Assembly: GCA_023382055.1 (NCBI GenBank)
Contig: JAMCQN010000123.1
Coordinates: 1-40,415 of the forward strand
Length of the DNA stretch: 40,415 bases
DNA from: Chloroflexota bacterium
GTDB lineage: Bacteria; Chloroflexota; Anaerolineae; J036; Brachytrichaceae
Direction of reading: 5' to 3'
In this document: positions 26,942 through 34,700 of the stretch, in pieces
Layout: each line of letters begins with the position of its first letter
Numbering within the stretch: the stretch's first letter is position 1
Notes under the pieces: model-generated
What the model was told of the DNA's origin: nothing
The model's input: the letters and a program-made list of their open reading frames with translations, nothing else
The model's database searches: none
Program-made: the position numbers and the translations under genes

Positions 26942-28363
26942 ATGATCCCGGCTTCACTGCTCATCATCATTGTGCCGTTGGCGGCAGCCGTACCCGCCTA
27001 CATTCTGCGGCGCTGGCGCGTGATCGAGGTGATCATCGCGGCGTTGGCCTGCAGCTTCATCGTCGGACTGCTGGCGCGTCCGGTGGACAGCACGCTCAAT
27101 ATCAGCGTTTTTACGATCAGTACGTCGGCGCCGGTCAACCTGCTGGGACGCGTCCTGGCGGTGCGCCCAACCGACCACCTGCCCTTACTGTTGCTTTTCG
27201 CCATTGCTCTGGTCTTCTTTCTACTTAGTCTGATCGTGGCGCAGGGCTGGACGTTTGTGCCCTTAGGCCTCGTTATCCTGGCCCTGGTGAGTATCGGACT
27301 GCTGATACGCCCGTTTGTATTTGCCGCACTGGCTTTTGAGGCTGCTGCGGCAGTTGCGGCCATCATGATCCAGGCCGAACGCAGCGGGCAGGAAAGCACC
27401 CGAGGAGCGATGCGCTATCTCATCGTTACCTCACTCGCACTGCCGGCCTTCCTGGGCGCAGGCTATGCCATCACCCTGGCAAGCAACATCACCGATCCGG
27501 CCTTACAGGCGGGGGCTTATAACCCGCCGGCAATCCTGCTGGGCATCGGGCTGGGACTGCTGTTTGGCGCTTTGCCATTATTCACGTGGACCCATTCCGT
27601 CGCCAGGGATGCCCCGCCGCTCACAACCGCGTTCCTGGCAACCGTCAGCATCGGCGCGGTGACATTCTTCTTCCTCTCGTTGAAGCAGGACTTCACGTGG
27701 GTCCGTGATAGCGCCGATATCAGCTCAATCTGCAACCTGTTCGGCATTGCTATGCTCCTGTTCGGGGGTATTTTAGGCTGGGCGCAGCGTTCCTTCGGGC
27801 GTGTGCTGGCCTGCGGCATCAGCGTCGAAATCGGCAGCACGCTGCTGCTGCTGAACCATAACAACCCGCTCTCGGTGGAAGCCATCGCATTCAGCACGGC
27901 CGCGCGCGCTCTCTCGCTGGGTGTACTGGCTATCGGCATGGCCCTCATTCGCGAACAGGCCGGCAGCGATGAGTTCTCCATGATCGGCGGTCTGGGGCGC
28001 AGGCAGGTCTGGGGCACGCTGGCGATTGCCGTGGGAGGTCTCTCGCTGGCGGGGCTTCCCGGCACTATCGGCTTTGTGTCACGCTGGACGACGGCGCGCG
28101 TGCTCGGTCAGACCGATCTGGAAATTCTCGTGTTGACGCTGTTAGCCGGGGCGAGTGTCGGCGCGGGGGTGGTGCGTGGTCTGGCGGCACTGTATGGCAC
28201 GGCTAATGTTATGTCAGCCCGATCGACTTCATCCGCCATACAACGGCGCACTGCGGTGGCTATTGTGGCAACAACGGCGCTGTTGATTGTGCTTGGAATC
28301 ACCCCTGGCATCACCGCGCCGGTTACTAAAGCCATTGCCGAGAACTACACTTATTACAGATAG
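26942..28363 (+). CDS. NuoN/antiporter-like membrane protein lacking the usual channel lysines
   Basis: This 473-residue protein has about 13 hydrophobic helices and belongs to the complex I/Mrp antiporter-like family (proton-conducting transporter fold). The family core is seen at GALPLFTWTHSVARDAP, then TTAFLATVSIGA, and at SLAGLPGTIGFVSRW. Against NuoN, the TM5 Glu is kept (E133, in LAFEAAAA), but the TM7 lysine position is L207, the TM8 lysine is I237 (ATVSI where ATxSK is usual) and the TM12 lysine is R381. These residues carry proton transfer in NuoL/M/N, so the protein may not pump protons in the standard way. It is not part of the nuo operon, which lies over 17 kb away on the other strand. 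It probably pairs with the 7-TM protein before it. Confidence 0.8.
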   Translation: MIPASLLIIIVPLAAAVPAYILRRWRVIEVIIAALACSFIVGLLARPVDSTLNISVFTISTSAPVNLLGRVLAVRPTDHLPLLLLFAIALVFFLLSLIVAQGWTFVPLGLVILALVSIGLLIRPFVFAALAFEAAAAVAAIMIQAERSGQESTRGAMRYLIVTSLALPAFLGAGYAITLASNITDPALQAGAYNPPAILLGIGLGLLFGALPLFTWTHSVARDAPPLTTAFLATVSIGAVTFFFLSLKQDFTWVRDSADISSICNLFGIAMLLFGGILGWAQRSFGRVLACGISVEIGSTLLLLNHNNPLSVEAIAFSTAARALSLGVLAIGMALIREQAGSDEFSMIGGLGRRQVWGTLAIAVGGLSLAGLPGTIGFVSRWTTARVLGQTDLEILVLTLLAGASVGAGVVRGLAALYGTANVMSARSTSSAIQRRTAVAIVATTALLIVLGITPGITAPVTKAIAENYTYYR

Positions 28364-28396
28364 CAGGATGGGTGTACAAACGCATGGAGAGAGCGC

Positions 28397-29287
28397 ATGC
28401 AAAGTGTATTGGCCATCATCAATCCGCGGTCCGGGACACAGCTTGGAGCACAGGCCGCGCAACGGCTGTCACAAATCGCGCTAAGCCATCAGATCGAAAT
28501 CACCATCCGGCCAACCACGAGCGATCGGTCCGTCAGCGAGTTGGTCGCCGATGCAGCCGCATTCTCGCGTGTCATCGCCTGCGGCGGCGACGGCACGGTT
28601 ACGGCGGTCATCAATGGGCTGGTAGGGAAGAAAGTGCCGCTGGCTATCGTACCCATCGGGACCGGCAATGTGCTTGGACAGGCTATCGGCATCAACCCGG
28701 ACTATCGCCTGGCCTGCGACGATGCGATGGCAGACTGCGATTTTTTATCGCTCGATCTGGGTCTGCTGAACGACAAAACACACTTTGCCCTGCGGTTGAG
28801 CACCGGCTATGAGGCGCTCGTGACGCAGGACACAACCCGCGAGATGAAATCGCGCCTGGGCAAGCTGGCCTACCTCTGGGAAGCCGCCCGACATGCCCTG
28901 CGCCCGCCGTCGGCCCGCTACCGAATCGACGTGGATGGTGAAGTCATGCGGCAGAGGGCTGCATCGGTCTGGGTCGCCAACACCAGCACGCTGGGCATCC
29001 TGGGTTTGGAACTCGACCCAGCCATCAGCCTGTCCGACCGCCAACTCGATCTGTGCATCTTCAAGCTCTCCGCGTCGAGGGATATGCAGCGGGTATTCCA
29101 GTGGTTTTTCCGGCGCGAGCGCTTGCCGGCCACCGCCGTGATGCGTATACCGGTCCGGAACTATGTGAATATCGTTGCCGCATCGCGGCAGCCCGTGCAG
29201 GTCGACGGCGACGCAATCGGTCATACCCCCTGCCGCGTCCGGGTAGTGCCGGGCGCCCTCTCCGTGTGCATACCGCGCAAGGCGTGA
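28397..29287 (+). CDS. YegS/DagK-family lipid kinase
   Basis: This 296-residue protein is of the diacylglycerol/sphingosine kinase catalytic family. It shows INPRSGTQ at the N-terminus, the ATP-binding CGGDGTVTAVINGLVG (about 60-75) and PIGTGNVLGQAIGI. The C-terminal beta domain (VWVANTSTLGILGLELDP, VQVDGDAIGHTPC) is complete. A ribosome site, GGAG, lies 7 nt before the ATG. It would phosphorylate a lipid or lipid-like alcohol at the membrane; the substrate cannot be read. The next gene follows after 3 nt. Confidence 0.9.
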   Translation: MQSVLAIINPRSGTQLGAQAAQRLSQIALSHQIEITIRPTTSDRSVSELVADAAAFSRVIACGGDGTVTAVINGLVGKKVPLAIVPIGTGNVLGQAIGINPDYRLACDDAMADCDFLSLDLGLLNDKTHFALRLSTGYEALVTQDTTREMKSRLGKLAYLWEAARHALRPPSARYRIDVDGEVMRQRAASVWVANTSTLGILGLELDPAISLSDRQLDLCIFKLSASRDMQRVFQWFFRRERLPATAVMRIPVRNYVNIVAASRQPVQVDGDAIGHTPCRVRVVPGALSVCIPRKA

Positions 29288-29290
29288 GAT

Positions 29291-29899
29291 ATGGCTACCC
29301 GCTACCCGATACCCGGCGCAGAAACGCGCGTCGAAACCACCGTAGTCAACTCGCGCTTCATCTGCTCCGTCGGTGAAGCGCGCACCGTCGAGGATGCAGT
29401 GGCGTTTATCAGGCGCATTAAAGCCGAGTACGGCGACGCCTCGTCGCATGCCTACGCCTACCATGTTGGGTACGGCGCCAGCGTGACCGACGGCTGTAAT
29501 GACGGCGGTGAGCCAGGCGGAACCGCGGGCAGGCCGATGCTGGCCGTCCTGCAGGGTAGCGGCCTCGGCGATGTCGTCACCGTGGTCTCGCGCTGGTTCG
29601 GCGGCACGAAACTGGGCACTGGCGGGTTGGTGCGCGCGTTCAGCGGCGCCTTGAAAGCAGCGCTGGCGGTTCTGCCGCGCAGCGAACGGGTGGAACGCAA
29701 GACCTTTCTGGTCGAAGTTCCCTATCCGCTATACGAACGGCTGAAGCTGCTTGTTACCGCACATCACGGCGCCCTGGCGGGTGAGGAATTCGGCGCCAGC
29801 GTGTTGCTCACGCTGGTGTTCGCCGTGGACGATATAGCGGCGTTTGGCGCAGCGCTGCGCGAGTTGAGCGCCGGCAGCATTGACATGCTGCAGGTATAA
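29291..29899 (+). CDS. YigZ/IMPACT (UPF0029) family protein
   Basis: This 202-residue protein has the IMPACT N-terminal domain signatures: SHAYAYHVG, GEPGGTAGRPML and VSRWFGGTKLGTGGLVRAF, then a C-terminal ferredoxin-like domain (DUF1949; residues about 135-200). Members are implicated in translation or nucleic acid binding; the function is not firmly known. It follows the lipid kinase gene after 3 nt and ends within a palindrome that also covers the stop codon of the opposing gene. Confidence 0.9.
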   Translation: MATRYPIPGAETRVETTVVNSRFICSVGEARTVEDAVAFIRRIKAEYGDASSHAYAYHVGYGASVTDGCNDGGEPGGTAGRPMLAVLQGSGLGDVVTVVSRWFGGTKLGTGGLVRAFSGALKAALAVLPRSERVERKTFLVEVPYPLYERLKLLVTAHHGALAGEEFGASVLLTLVFAVDDIAAFGAALRELSAGSIDMLQV

Positions 29900-29928
29900 G
29901 TCTGACTTATGCGAGAAGTCAGACTTAT
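29896..29928. terminator. Bidirectional hairpin, copy 2 of 3 (GACTTCTGCG family), overlapping both stop codons
   Basis: Arms ATAAGTCTGACTTAT (29896-29910) and AGAAGTCAGACTTAT (29914-29928) pair at 14 of 15 positions around loop GCG. The left arm contains the TAA stop of the YigZ gene (29897-29899), and the right arm the TAA stop of the opposing gene (29927-29925). Both transcripts would therefore end in the same stem. Confidence 0.8.
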
Positions 29929-30359
29929 GAGCGCCGACCCATAATCAGCTTGAACGCGACCATGACCAAACCGGCGGCCAGGCCAGCTACAAGACCGGCG
30001 CGCATGTCAAACAGGATGCGCGCATCGCCGCGCACCTGACCTGCGACGAGGATGCTGATCTGCGACTCTTTCACTGTGGCTGACTGAGCGAAAACCGCGC
30101 CGATGGCGCCATTGGTCACCCCGGCCTTTACCTTGGCGGCGACGACGGCGCCGATAACGCCGTTCTCCAGGTTTACCTTGACGCTTTCTCCTCTGACGGT
30201 TCCCACGGCGCTGTCTTTGACGGACACGTTCCGCGCTTTGATCGTGTTGATCCTGGTCTTTTGCCCAGCGCCTGCCTTTTCGGTCTCCTCCTCGAGGACT
30301 TCCTCTTCATCCGGTTCCTCGCCTTCGGGCGTCTCGGCGTCCCTGGGTTCAATGTCCAT
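29925..30359 (-). CDS. Tail-anchored protein with acidic head and bactofilin-like repeat region
   Basis: I do not recognise a named family. I start at the ATG at 30359, with GAGG 8 nt before it; a GTG at 30365 is an alternative. Of 144 residues, the first 35 are strongly acidic (DEEEVLEEETE). Residues about 40-110 show alternating V/I/A at short regular spacing with Gly/Asn turns (VKDSAVGTVRGESVKVNLENG, VIGAVVAAKVKAGVTNG, AIGAVFAQSATVKES), which suggests a beta-helix as in bactofilins. The end is a hydrophobic helix (AGLVAGLAAGLVMVAFKLIMG) with GRRS behind it, so it is probably a tail-anchored membrane protein with the acidic head in the cytoplasm. Confidence 0.6.
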   Translation of the reverse strand: MDIEPRDAETPEGEEPDEEEVLEEETEKAGAGQKTRINTIKARNVSVKDSAVGTVRGESVKVNLENGVIGAVVAAKVKAGVTNGAIGAVFAQSATVKESQISILVAGQVRGDARILFDMRAGLVAGLAAGLVMVAFKLIMGRRS

Positions 30360-30402
30360 AATCACCTCGCGTCACCAATCCAGGTTGGTTTCTAGACGTT
30401 CC

Positions 30403-30638
30403 TGACACTACTCGCAGCCCCGTCTCGGATTCCGGCGAATTCGCCATCCGGTCGTCAATGATCGAGCATGGACTCCCGGAATCTCAAGCTGAGCTTTGCT
30501 CAGCCAGATTCCGGGAGTCTGGGTTCTCGTAACCAATTTCGCCAACAGTCAAGATGAGCCTGGCGGCGCACCGCAAGGCATGAAAACAGCCTGCCTATTT
30601 TCATATCAGAATCCGAGGACGGGAATGCGAGCAAGTCA
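30403..30638. mobile_element. MITE-like fold-back element without coding capacity
   Basis: This is the only stretch over 300 bases without a gene (30360-30677). Its ends are inverted copies: 30411-30432 pairs with 30609-30631 with one single-base gap and two mismatches, and TGAC outside the left end is matched by GTCA outside the right. Inside are a long interrupted hairpin (30471-30519) and the perfect 12-bp palindrome GGCGAATTCGCC at 30434-30445. No open frame of interest exists. The structure fits a small non-autonomous transposable element or a fold-back repeat; no target-site duplication could be made out. Confidence 0.5.
30471..30519. repeat. Long interrupted hairpin inside the fold-back element
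   Basis: Outer arms GACTCCCGGAATCT (30471-30484) and their complement (30506-30519) match over 14 bp. Inner arms GCTGAGC (30488-30494) and GCTCAGC (30498-30504) close on a TTT loop. In RNA this would form a very stable 21-bp stem. It may end transcription from either side, downstream of glpK or upstream of the 30359 gene. Confidence 0.65.
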
Positions 30639-30677
30639 TTCAAACTATTTACGACCAACTTAGTATAGGTCAGGACA

Positions 30678-32198
30678 TCAGATTACTTCCCAGCCCTTCG
30701 CCTTCTCGATGGCGCGCTGCCAGCCGCGATAACCCGCTTCGCGTTGAGCATTTCCCCAATGCGGCTGGTAAACCTGATCGGCCAGCCACTGCTTTTTCAG
30801 CTCGTCCAGATTGCTCCACATGCCGACGGCCAGCCCGGCCGCATAAGCTGCGCCCAGCGCAGTCGTCTCATTCACCACCGGTTTGACGACGGATACCCCC
30901 AGAATATCGGCCTGCAACTGCATCAGAAAACGGTTCACCGTTGCGCCGCCATCGACCTTCAAACTGGCAATCCCCGCAGCAGCGCCGCCCGGCATGCCGG
31001 TTTGCATATCCATGCGCATGGCGTCCAGCACGTCGCGGGTCTGGTAGCAGATGGCCTCAAGCGTCGCGCGCACGATATGCGCCCTGGTGATATAGCGCGT
31101 CAGGCCGACCAAAGCGCCGCGCGCCGTGGCATCCCAGTACGGCGCGTACAACCCGCTGAAGGCCGGCACAAAGTAGGCGCCGCCGCTGTCGGCAACCGTC
31201 GCGGCGATCGCTTCAGTCTCGCCCGCCTGCTGAATCAGGCCCAGGTTGTCGCGCAACCATTGAATGGCCGCGCCGGCAATGGCGACGCTGCCCTCCAGCG
31301 CATACACCGCCGGCGCCGCGCCGATCTTGTAGGCCGGCGTCGTGAGTAGTCCATGTTGCGACACGACTGGCCGCGCACCGGTGTTCAACAGCATAAAACA
31401 ACCGGTACCGTAAGTGTTTTTGACATCTCCCGGCGTATAGCAGGCCTGTCCGAACAGCGCGGCCTGCTGATCGCCCAGGTCGCCGCAGATCGGCACGCCT
31501 GCCAGCACGCCGCGCGCCACGCCATAGGCCTGCGCGTCTGAAGATGAGACGATGCGCGGGAGAACGCCGGCCGGAATATTGAACTGCCGCAGCAACTCAT
31601 CATCCCACGCCAGCGTGCGCAGGTTCATGAGCTGGGTGCGCGACGCATTCGTCACGTCGGTAACGTGCCGTCCGGTCAGGTTCCAGATCAACCAGGAATC
31701 GATGGTGCCGCCGATCACTTCGCCGCGCGCTGCCCGATCGCGCGCGCCGGGGATGTGATCCAGCAGCCAGGCCAGCTTGGTAGCCGAGAAGTAGGTCGCC
31801 AACGGCAGCCCGGTGCGTTCGCGGATGCCCGCCTCCGCCCCGCCCGCGCGCAACTGATCGCATACAGCCGCCGTGCGGGTATCCTGCCAGACCAGCGCAT
31901 TGTGCAACGGCTTGCCGGTGGCTGGGTCCCACAGCATGATCGTCTCGCGCTGGTTGGTGATGCCTGCGGCCAGCAGATCGGCCGGGGTGAGCCGGGCTTT
32001 AGCCAGCGCCGCTCCAATGACGCCGCGCGTGCGCGTCCAGATTTCTTCGGCGTCGTGTTCAACACAGCCGGGTTGAGGGTAAATCTGGCGATGCTCTTCA
32101 TACGCTGAATCGACAATCCGCGCCGACCGGTCAAAGATGATGCAGCGCGTTCCGGTTGTTCCGGAATCGATAGCCGCAATATACTTGGGAGATGCCAT
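30678..32198 (-). CDS. glpK: Glycerol kinase GlpK
   Basis: GlpK phosphorylates glycerol to sn-glycerol 3-phosphate with ATP. The protein has 506 residues, the usual length. It shows the FGGY-family blocks: [16 protein letters not shown] near the start, [64 protein letters not shown] and [20 protein letters not shown] start at ATG 32198 ([11 protein letters not shown]), which sits 6 nt behind a -10-like TACACT; an upstream in-frame start would add 30 unrelated residues. It is monocistronic as far as seen, with no glpF or glpD nearby. Confidence 0.96.
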   Translation of the reverse strand: MASPKYIAAIDSGTTGTRCIIFDRSARIVDSAYEEHRQIYPQPGCVEHDAEEIWTRTRGVIGAALAKARLTPADLLAAGITNQRETIMLWDPATGKPLHNALVWQDTRTAAVCDQLRAGGAEAGIRERTGLPLATYFSATKLAWLLDHIPGARDRAARGEVIGGTIDSWLIWNLTGRHVTDVTNASRTQLMNLRTLAWDDELLRQFNIPAGVLPRIVSSSDAQAYGVARGVLAGVPICGDLGDQQAALFGQACYTPGDVKNTYGTGCFMLLNTGARPVVSQHGLLTTPAYKIGAAPAVYALEGSVAIAGAAIQWLRDNLGLIQQAGETEAIAATVADSGGAYFVPAFSGLYAPYWDATARGALVGLTRYITRAHIVRATLEAICYQTRDVLDAMRMDMQTGMPGGAAAGIASLKVDGGATVNRFLMQLQADILGVSVVKPVVNETTALGAAYAAGLAVGMWSNLDELKKQWLADQVYQPHWGNAQREAGYRGWQRAIEKAKGWEVI

Positions 32199-32204
32199 GG
32201 GTTT

Positions 32205-32233
32205 AGTGTAACCCGCAACGCAGTCGCGTACAA
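32205..32233 (-). promoter_or_regulatory. Predicted glpK promoter
   Basis: On the minus strand, TTGTAC (32233-32228) and TACACT (32210-32205) are 17 bp apart. The -10 ends 6 nt before the glpK ATG, so the transcript would be leaderless. It overlaps the divergent promoter region of the sugar kinase gene. Confidence 0.4.
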
Positions 32234-32240
32234 TCCACGC

Positions 32241-32249
32241 TGTTAAAAT
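32241..32249 (+). promoter_or_regulatory. Predicted promoter of the GHMP kinase gene
   Basis: TGTTAAAAT at 32241-32249 is an extended -10 on the plus strand. Transcription near 32256 would leave a leader of about 14 nt before ATG 32270. The 71-bp gap between glpK and this gene therefore carries two divergent promoters. Confidence 0.4.
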
Positions 32250-32269
32250 CCAAGTGGTATCCATTGACC

Positions 32270-33322
32270 ATGAACAAACCACAACCACTCCGCATCATCA
32301 ATAGCGTCGCGCCGATCCGCATCTGCGACAACGGCGGCTGGACCGACACCTGGTTCGCCGAGCACGGCAAGATATTCAACATCGGGGTCTATCCCTATGC
32401 CGAGGTGCAGATTGAGGTGTACCCGCTGGATGCGCACGAAGAACGCATCATGATCTTCGCTGAGAACTACGGCGAGCGTTTCGCCGTGCATCCCGACAAA
32501 CACACCTACGACCGGCATCCGCTGCTGGAAGCGGCTATTCAGCGCATGAAGGTTCCCGACGATATCGCGTTGCAGGTCGCCATTTACTCCGAGGCCCCGG
32601 CCGGGGCATCCACAGGCACGTCGGCAGCGGTGGCGGTCGCTCTCGTGGGCGCGCTGGATCATCTCACCGCCGGCCGGATGACGCCCCACGAGGTTGCCTA
32701 CACGGCGCAATCCATCGAGACGGATATGCTGCACCTGCAGTGCGGCATCCAGGACCAGTTGTGCTCGGCCTACGGCGGCATCAACTACATCGAGATGTTC
32801 AAGTATCCTTATGCGTCCGTCTCGCAAATCCAGGTGTCCAACTCGATCTGGTGGGAGCTGGAGCGGCGCATGGTGCTGGTCTTCCTGGGCAAGTCGCACA
32901 GCTCATCACAGGTGCATGAGAAAGTGATCCAGCAACTGGAAAACGCCGGACCGGACTGCCAACAGATCGAAGACCTGCGAGTTACGGCGGAGCACTCGCG
33001 CGACGCCGTATACGCGGGCGACTTTGAGGCGCTGGGGCGGGCCATGATCGAGAACACGGCAGCGCAGGAACGCCTGCACCCCGATCTGGTCTGCCAGGAT
33101 GCCAAGCGCATCATCGAGATTGCGCAGGCGCATGGCGCTCTCGGCTGGAAGATCAACGGCGCCGGCGGCGAAGGCGGATCAATCGCCATCCTGTGCGGTG
33201 CGCACTCGCACGTCAAACGCGCCATGATCCGCGACATCGAGCAGGAGAATCCGCTCTTCAGGAATATCCCGCTTTACCTCAGCCGCACCGGCCTGCGCGT
33301 ATGGGGGCGCGAGAGCCGCTAA
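32270..33322 (+). CDS. GHMP-family sugar kinase (HddA / fucokinase-like)
   Basis: This 350-residue protein is of the GHMP kinase superfamily, closest in look to D-glycero-D-manno-heptose 7-phosphate kinase or L-fucokinase-type enzymes. It shows the sugar-binding N-terminus [15 protein letters not shown], the phosphate-binding loop [17 protein letters not shown] (near residue 110) and the C-terminal GHMP motif [32 protein letters not shown] is typical of the HddA group. I start at ATG 32270; a TTG lies 6 nt upstream. The substrate is unknown: no heptose or GDP-fucose genes are adjacent, but a GH4 glycosidase converges on it, so it may phosphorylate a sugar for a salvage pathway. Confidence 0.88.
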   Translation: MNKPQPLRIINSVAPIRICDNGGWTDTWFAEHGKIFNIGVYPYAEVQIEVYPLDAHEERIMIFAENYGERFAVHPDKHTYDRHPLLEAAIQRMKVPDDIALQVAIYSEAPAGASTGTSAAVAVALVGALDHLTAGRMTPHEVAYTAQSIETDMLHLQCGIQDQLCSAYGGINYIEMFKYPYASVSQIQVSNSIWWELERRMVLVFLGKSHSSSQVHEKVIQQLENAGPDCQQIEDLRVTAEHSRDAVYAGDFEALGRAMIENTAAQERLHPDLVCQDAKRIIEIAQAHGALGWKINGAGGEGGSIAILCGAHSHVKRAMIRDIEQENPLFRNIPLYLSRTGLRVWGRESR

Positions 33323-33337
33323 ATGCCTATCCCGGTA

Positions 33338-33368
33338 GATGCCTGACTTCTGCGGGAAGTCAGACATC
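33338..33368. terminator. Bidirectional hairpin, copy 3 of 3 (GACTTCTGCG family)
   Basis: Arms GATGCCTGACTTCT (33338-33351) and GGAAGTCAGACATC (33355-33368) pair at 12 of 14 positions around loop GCG. It fills the gap between two convergent genes, 15 nt after the kinase stop and 8 nt before the GH4 stop. Its core matches the copies at 16951 and 29896, all with the TGCG loop on the plus strand. Confidence 0.75.
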
Positions 33369-33376
33369 GGCAAAGC

Positions 33377-34693
33377 TCACGCGGCAAATTGCGGCAGGTA
33401 ACGTTCGTGCACGCGCAGCAATTCGTCCAGCATGTACTTTGCCTGAGCGTACGAATGCACGGTGGGGTCGAGCAGCAATGCCTGTAGCGCCGCGTTGCGG
33501 TCGCCGTGCACACCGGCCTCCACCACCAGCATCTGGATATCGATCTGCTGGCGCAGCATGGCGGCCAGACCCTGCGGCAACTCCCCGACGTGCACGCCCT
33601 GCACACCGCGCGCGCTGACGACGGCGGGCGCCTCGACGACGGCGTCAGCGGGCAGGTTGCTGATGCAGCCGTTGTTGGGAATATTGACGGCCAGTTCGGG
33701 CTGGATCAGATCGTGCGTTACCGCGTCAATAATCTGAATGGCGCGCTCGCCTGACAGGCTCAGCTTCACTGGCGCGCGCCCTTCGGCCACATCGACAACA
33801 TGCGCGCGCAACTCCGCACTCTCCTTCGCCCGACCGTCAAAGTCATACCCGGTGAGCGGGATGGTTTCCGACGCAAAACCCACGTATTCGCCAGCATGTC
33901 CATCGCCGGTCGCGCAGAACAACCCATAGGTATCCAGCAGGCGGCGCGACATCAGTTCAAAATCCGCCGGCATATCCTTCACCTTCTCACGGAAGAGGGG
34001 GTAAAGGTCGGCGCCGGTCGCGCGGTCGCGCATATCCAGAATAAAGGTAAAGTGGTTCAGCCCGGCGGCCGTGAGATGGATACGCTCCTCCAGGCGGCGG
34101 CGATAACCGGCGTCGTCATCATCGGCGCGGCGTTCCACCAGCTTGAGCACCCGGTTCACAAGGCGATAACCCGCCCCGATCTGGTGGCACAGACCCACAA
34201 AGCGCACCTGCGTGTGCTGATGCAGCGCCAGGCACAGCCGGCTCATCGGATTGGTGAAGTTCAACACCAGCGCCTGCGGCGCCAGTTCCTCCACGTCGCG
34301 CGCGATAGCCAGCAGAAGCGGGATGTTGCGCAACGCATGCGATAACCCGCCCGGCCCGCCATTCTCGCCCAGCACGTGCCGCACGCCATGCTTGAGCGGA
34401 ATCTGCCAGTCGAGCCGCCAGGTATCCAGGCGATCCACCGCTACCGAGACGATCACGAAATCCGCGCCCGTCAGCGCCGCGCGACGGTCGGTTGTGCTGT
34501 GCAACTCGAAGGCATGCTGCACGCTTTCGTTCAGGCGCCCGGCATAGCGCGCCATCAGATCGAGCGACTGCTGGTTGATATCGACCAGCCAGACCTGGCT
34601 GCCGCGCAACTGTTCCGCGTGGCTGAACAGATCGCCAAAGATAGAAGGGCCGAATGAGGTGCTGCCCACACCGATCATCACGATTTTTGTCAT
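33377..34693 (-). CDS. Family 4 glycoside hydrolase (alpha-galactosidase / alpha-glucosidase type)
   Basis: GH4 enzymes cleave glycosides by an NAD+- and Mn2+-dependent redox mechanism in the cytoplasm. The protein has 438 residues from ATG 34693. The Rossmann start KIVMIGVGSTSFGPS, ADFVIVSVAV, LNFTNPMSRLCLAL, the metal ligand Cys/His of FVGLCHQ, and AAGLNHFTFILDMRD are all present. The C-terminal NIPNNGCISNLPADAVVEAPAVV is typical. The exact sugar is not readable; the melibiase/LplD-like branch fits. The ATG is only 7 nt after the methylase stop codon, has no ribosome site, and a TATAAA (34705-34700) lies 6 nt before it, so it may have its own leaderless promoter. Confidence 0.92.
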   Translation of the reverse strand: MTKIVMIGVGSTSFGPSIFGDLFSHAEQLRGSQVWLVDINQQSLDLMARYAGRLNESVQHAFELHSTTDRRAALTGADFVIVSVAVDRLDTWRLDWQIPLKHGVRHVLGENGGPGGLSHALRNIPLLLAIARDVEELAPQALVLNFTNPMSRLCLALHQHTQVRFVGLCHQIGAGYRLVNRVLKLVERRADDDDAGYRRRLEERIHLTAAGLNHFTFILDMRDRATGADLYPLFREKVKDMPADFELMSRRLLDTYGLFCATGDGHAGEYVGFASETIPLTGYDFDGRAKESAELRAHVVDVAEGRAPVKLSLSGERAIQIIDAVTHDLIQPELAVNIPNNGCISNLPADAVVEAPAVVSARGVQGVHVGELPQGLAAMLRQQIDIQMLVVEAGVHGDRNAALQALLLDPTVHSYAQAKYMLDELLRVHERYLPQFAA

Positions 34694-34700
34694 AGGGGAT

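Noticed and set aside
30366-30677. CRISPR array or riboswitch in the long gap before glpK
   Set aside because: The region has inverted, not direct, repeats without regular spacing, and it lies at the 3' side of glpK, not at its start.
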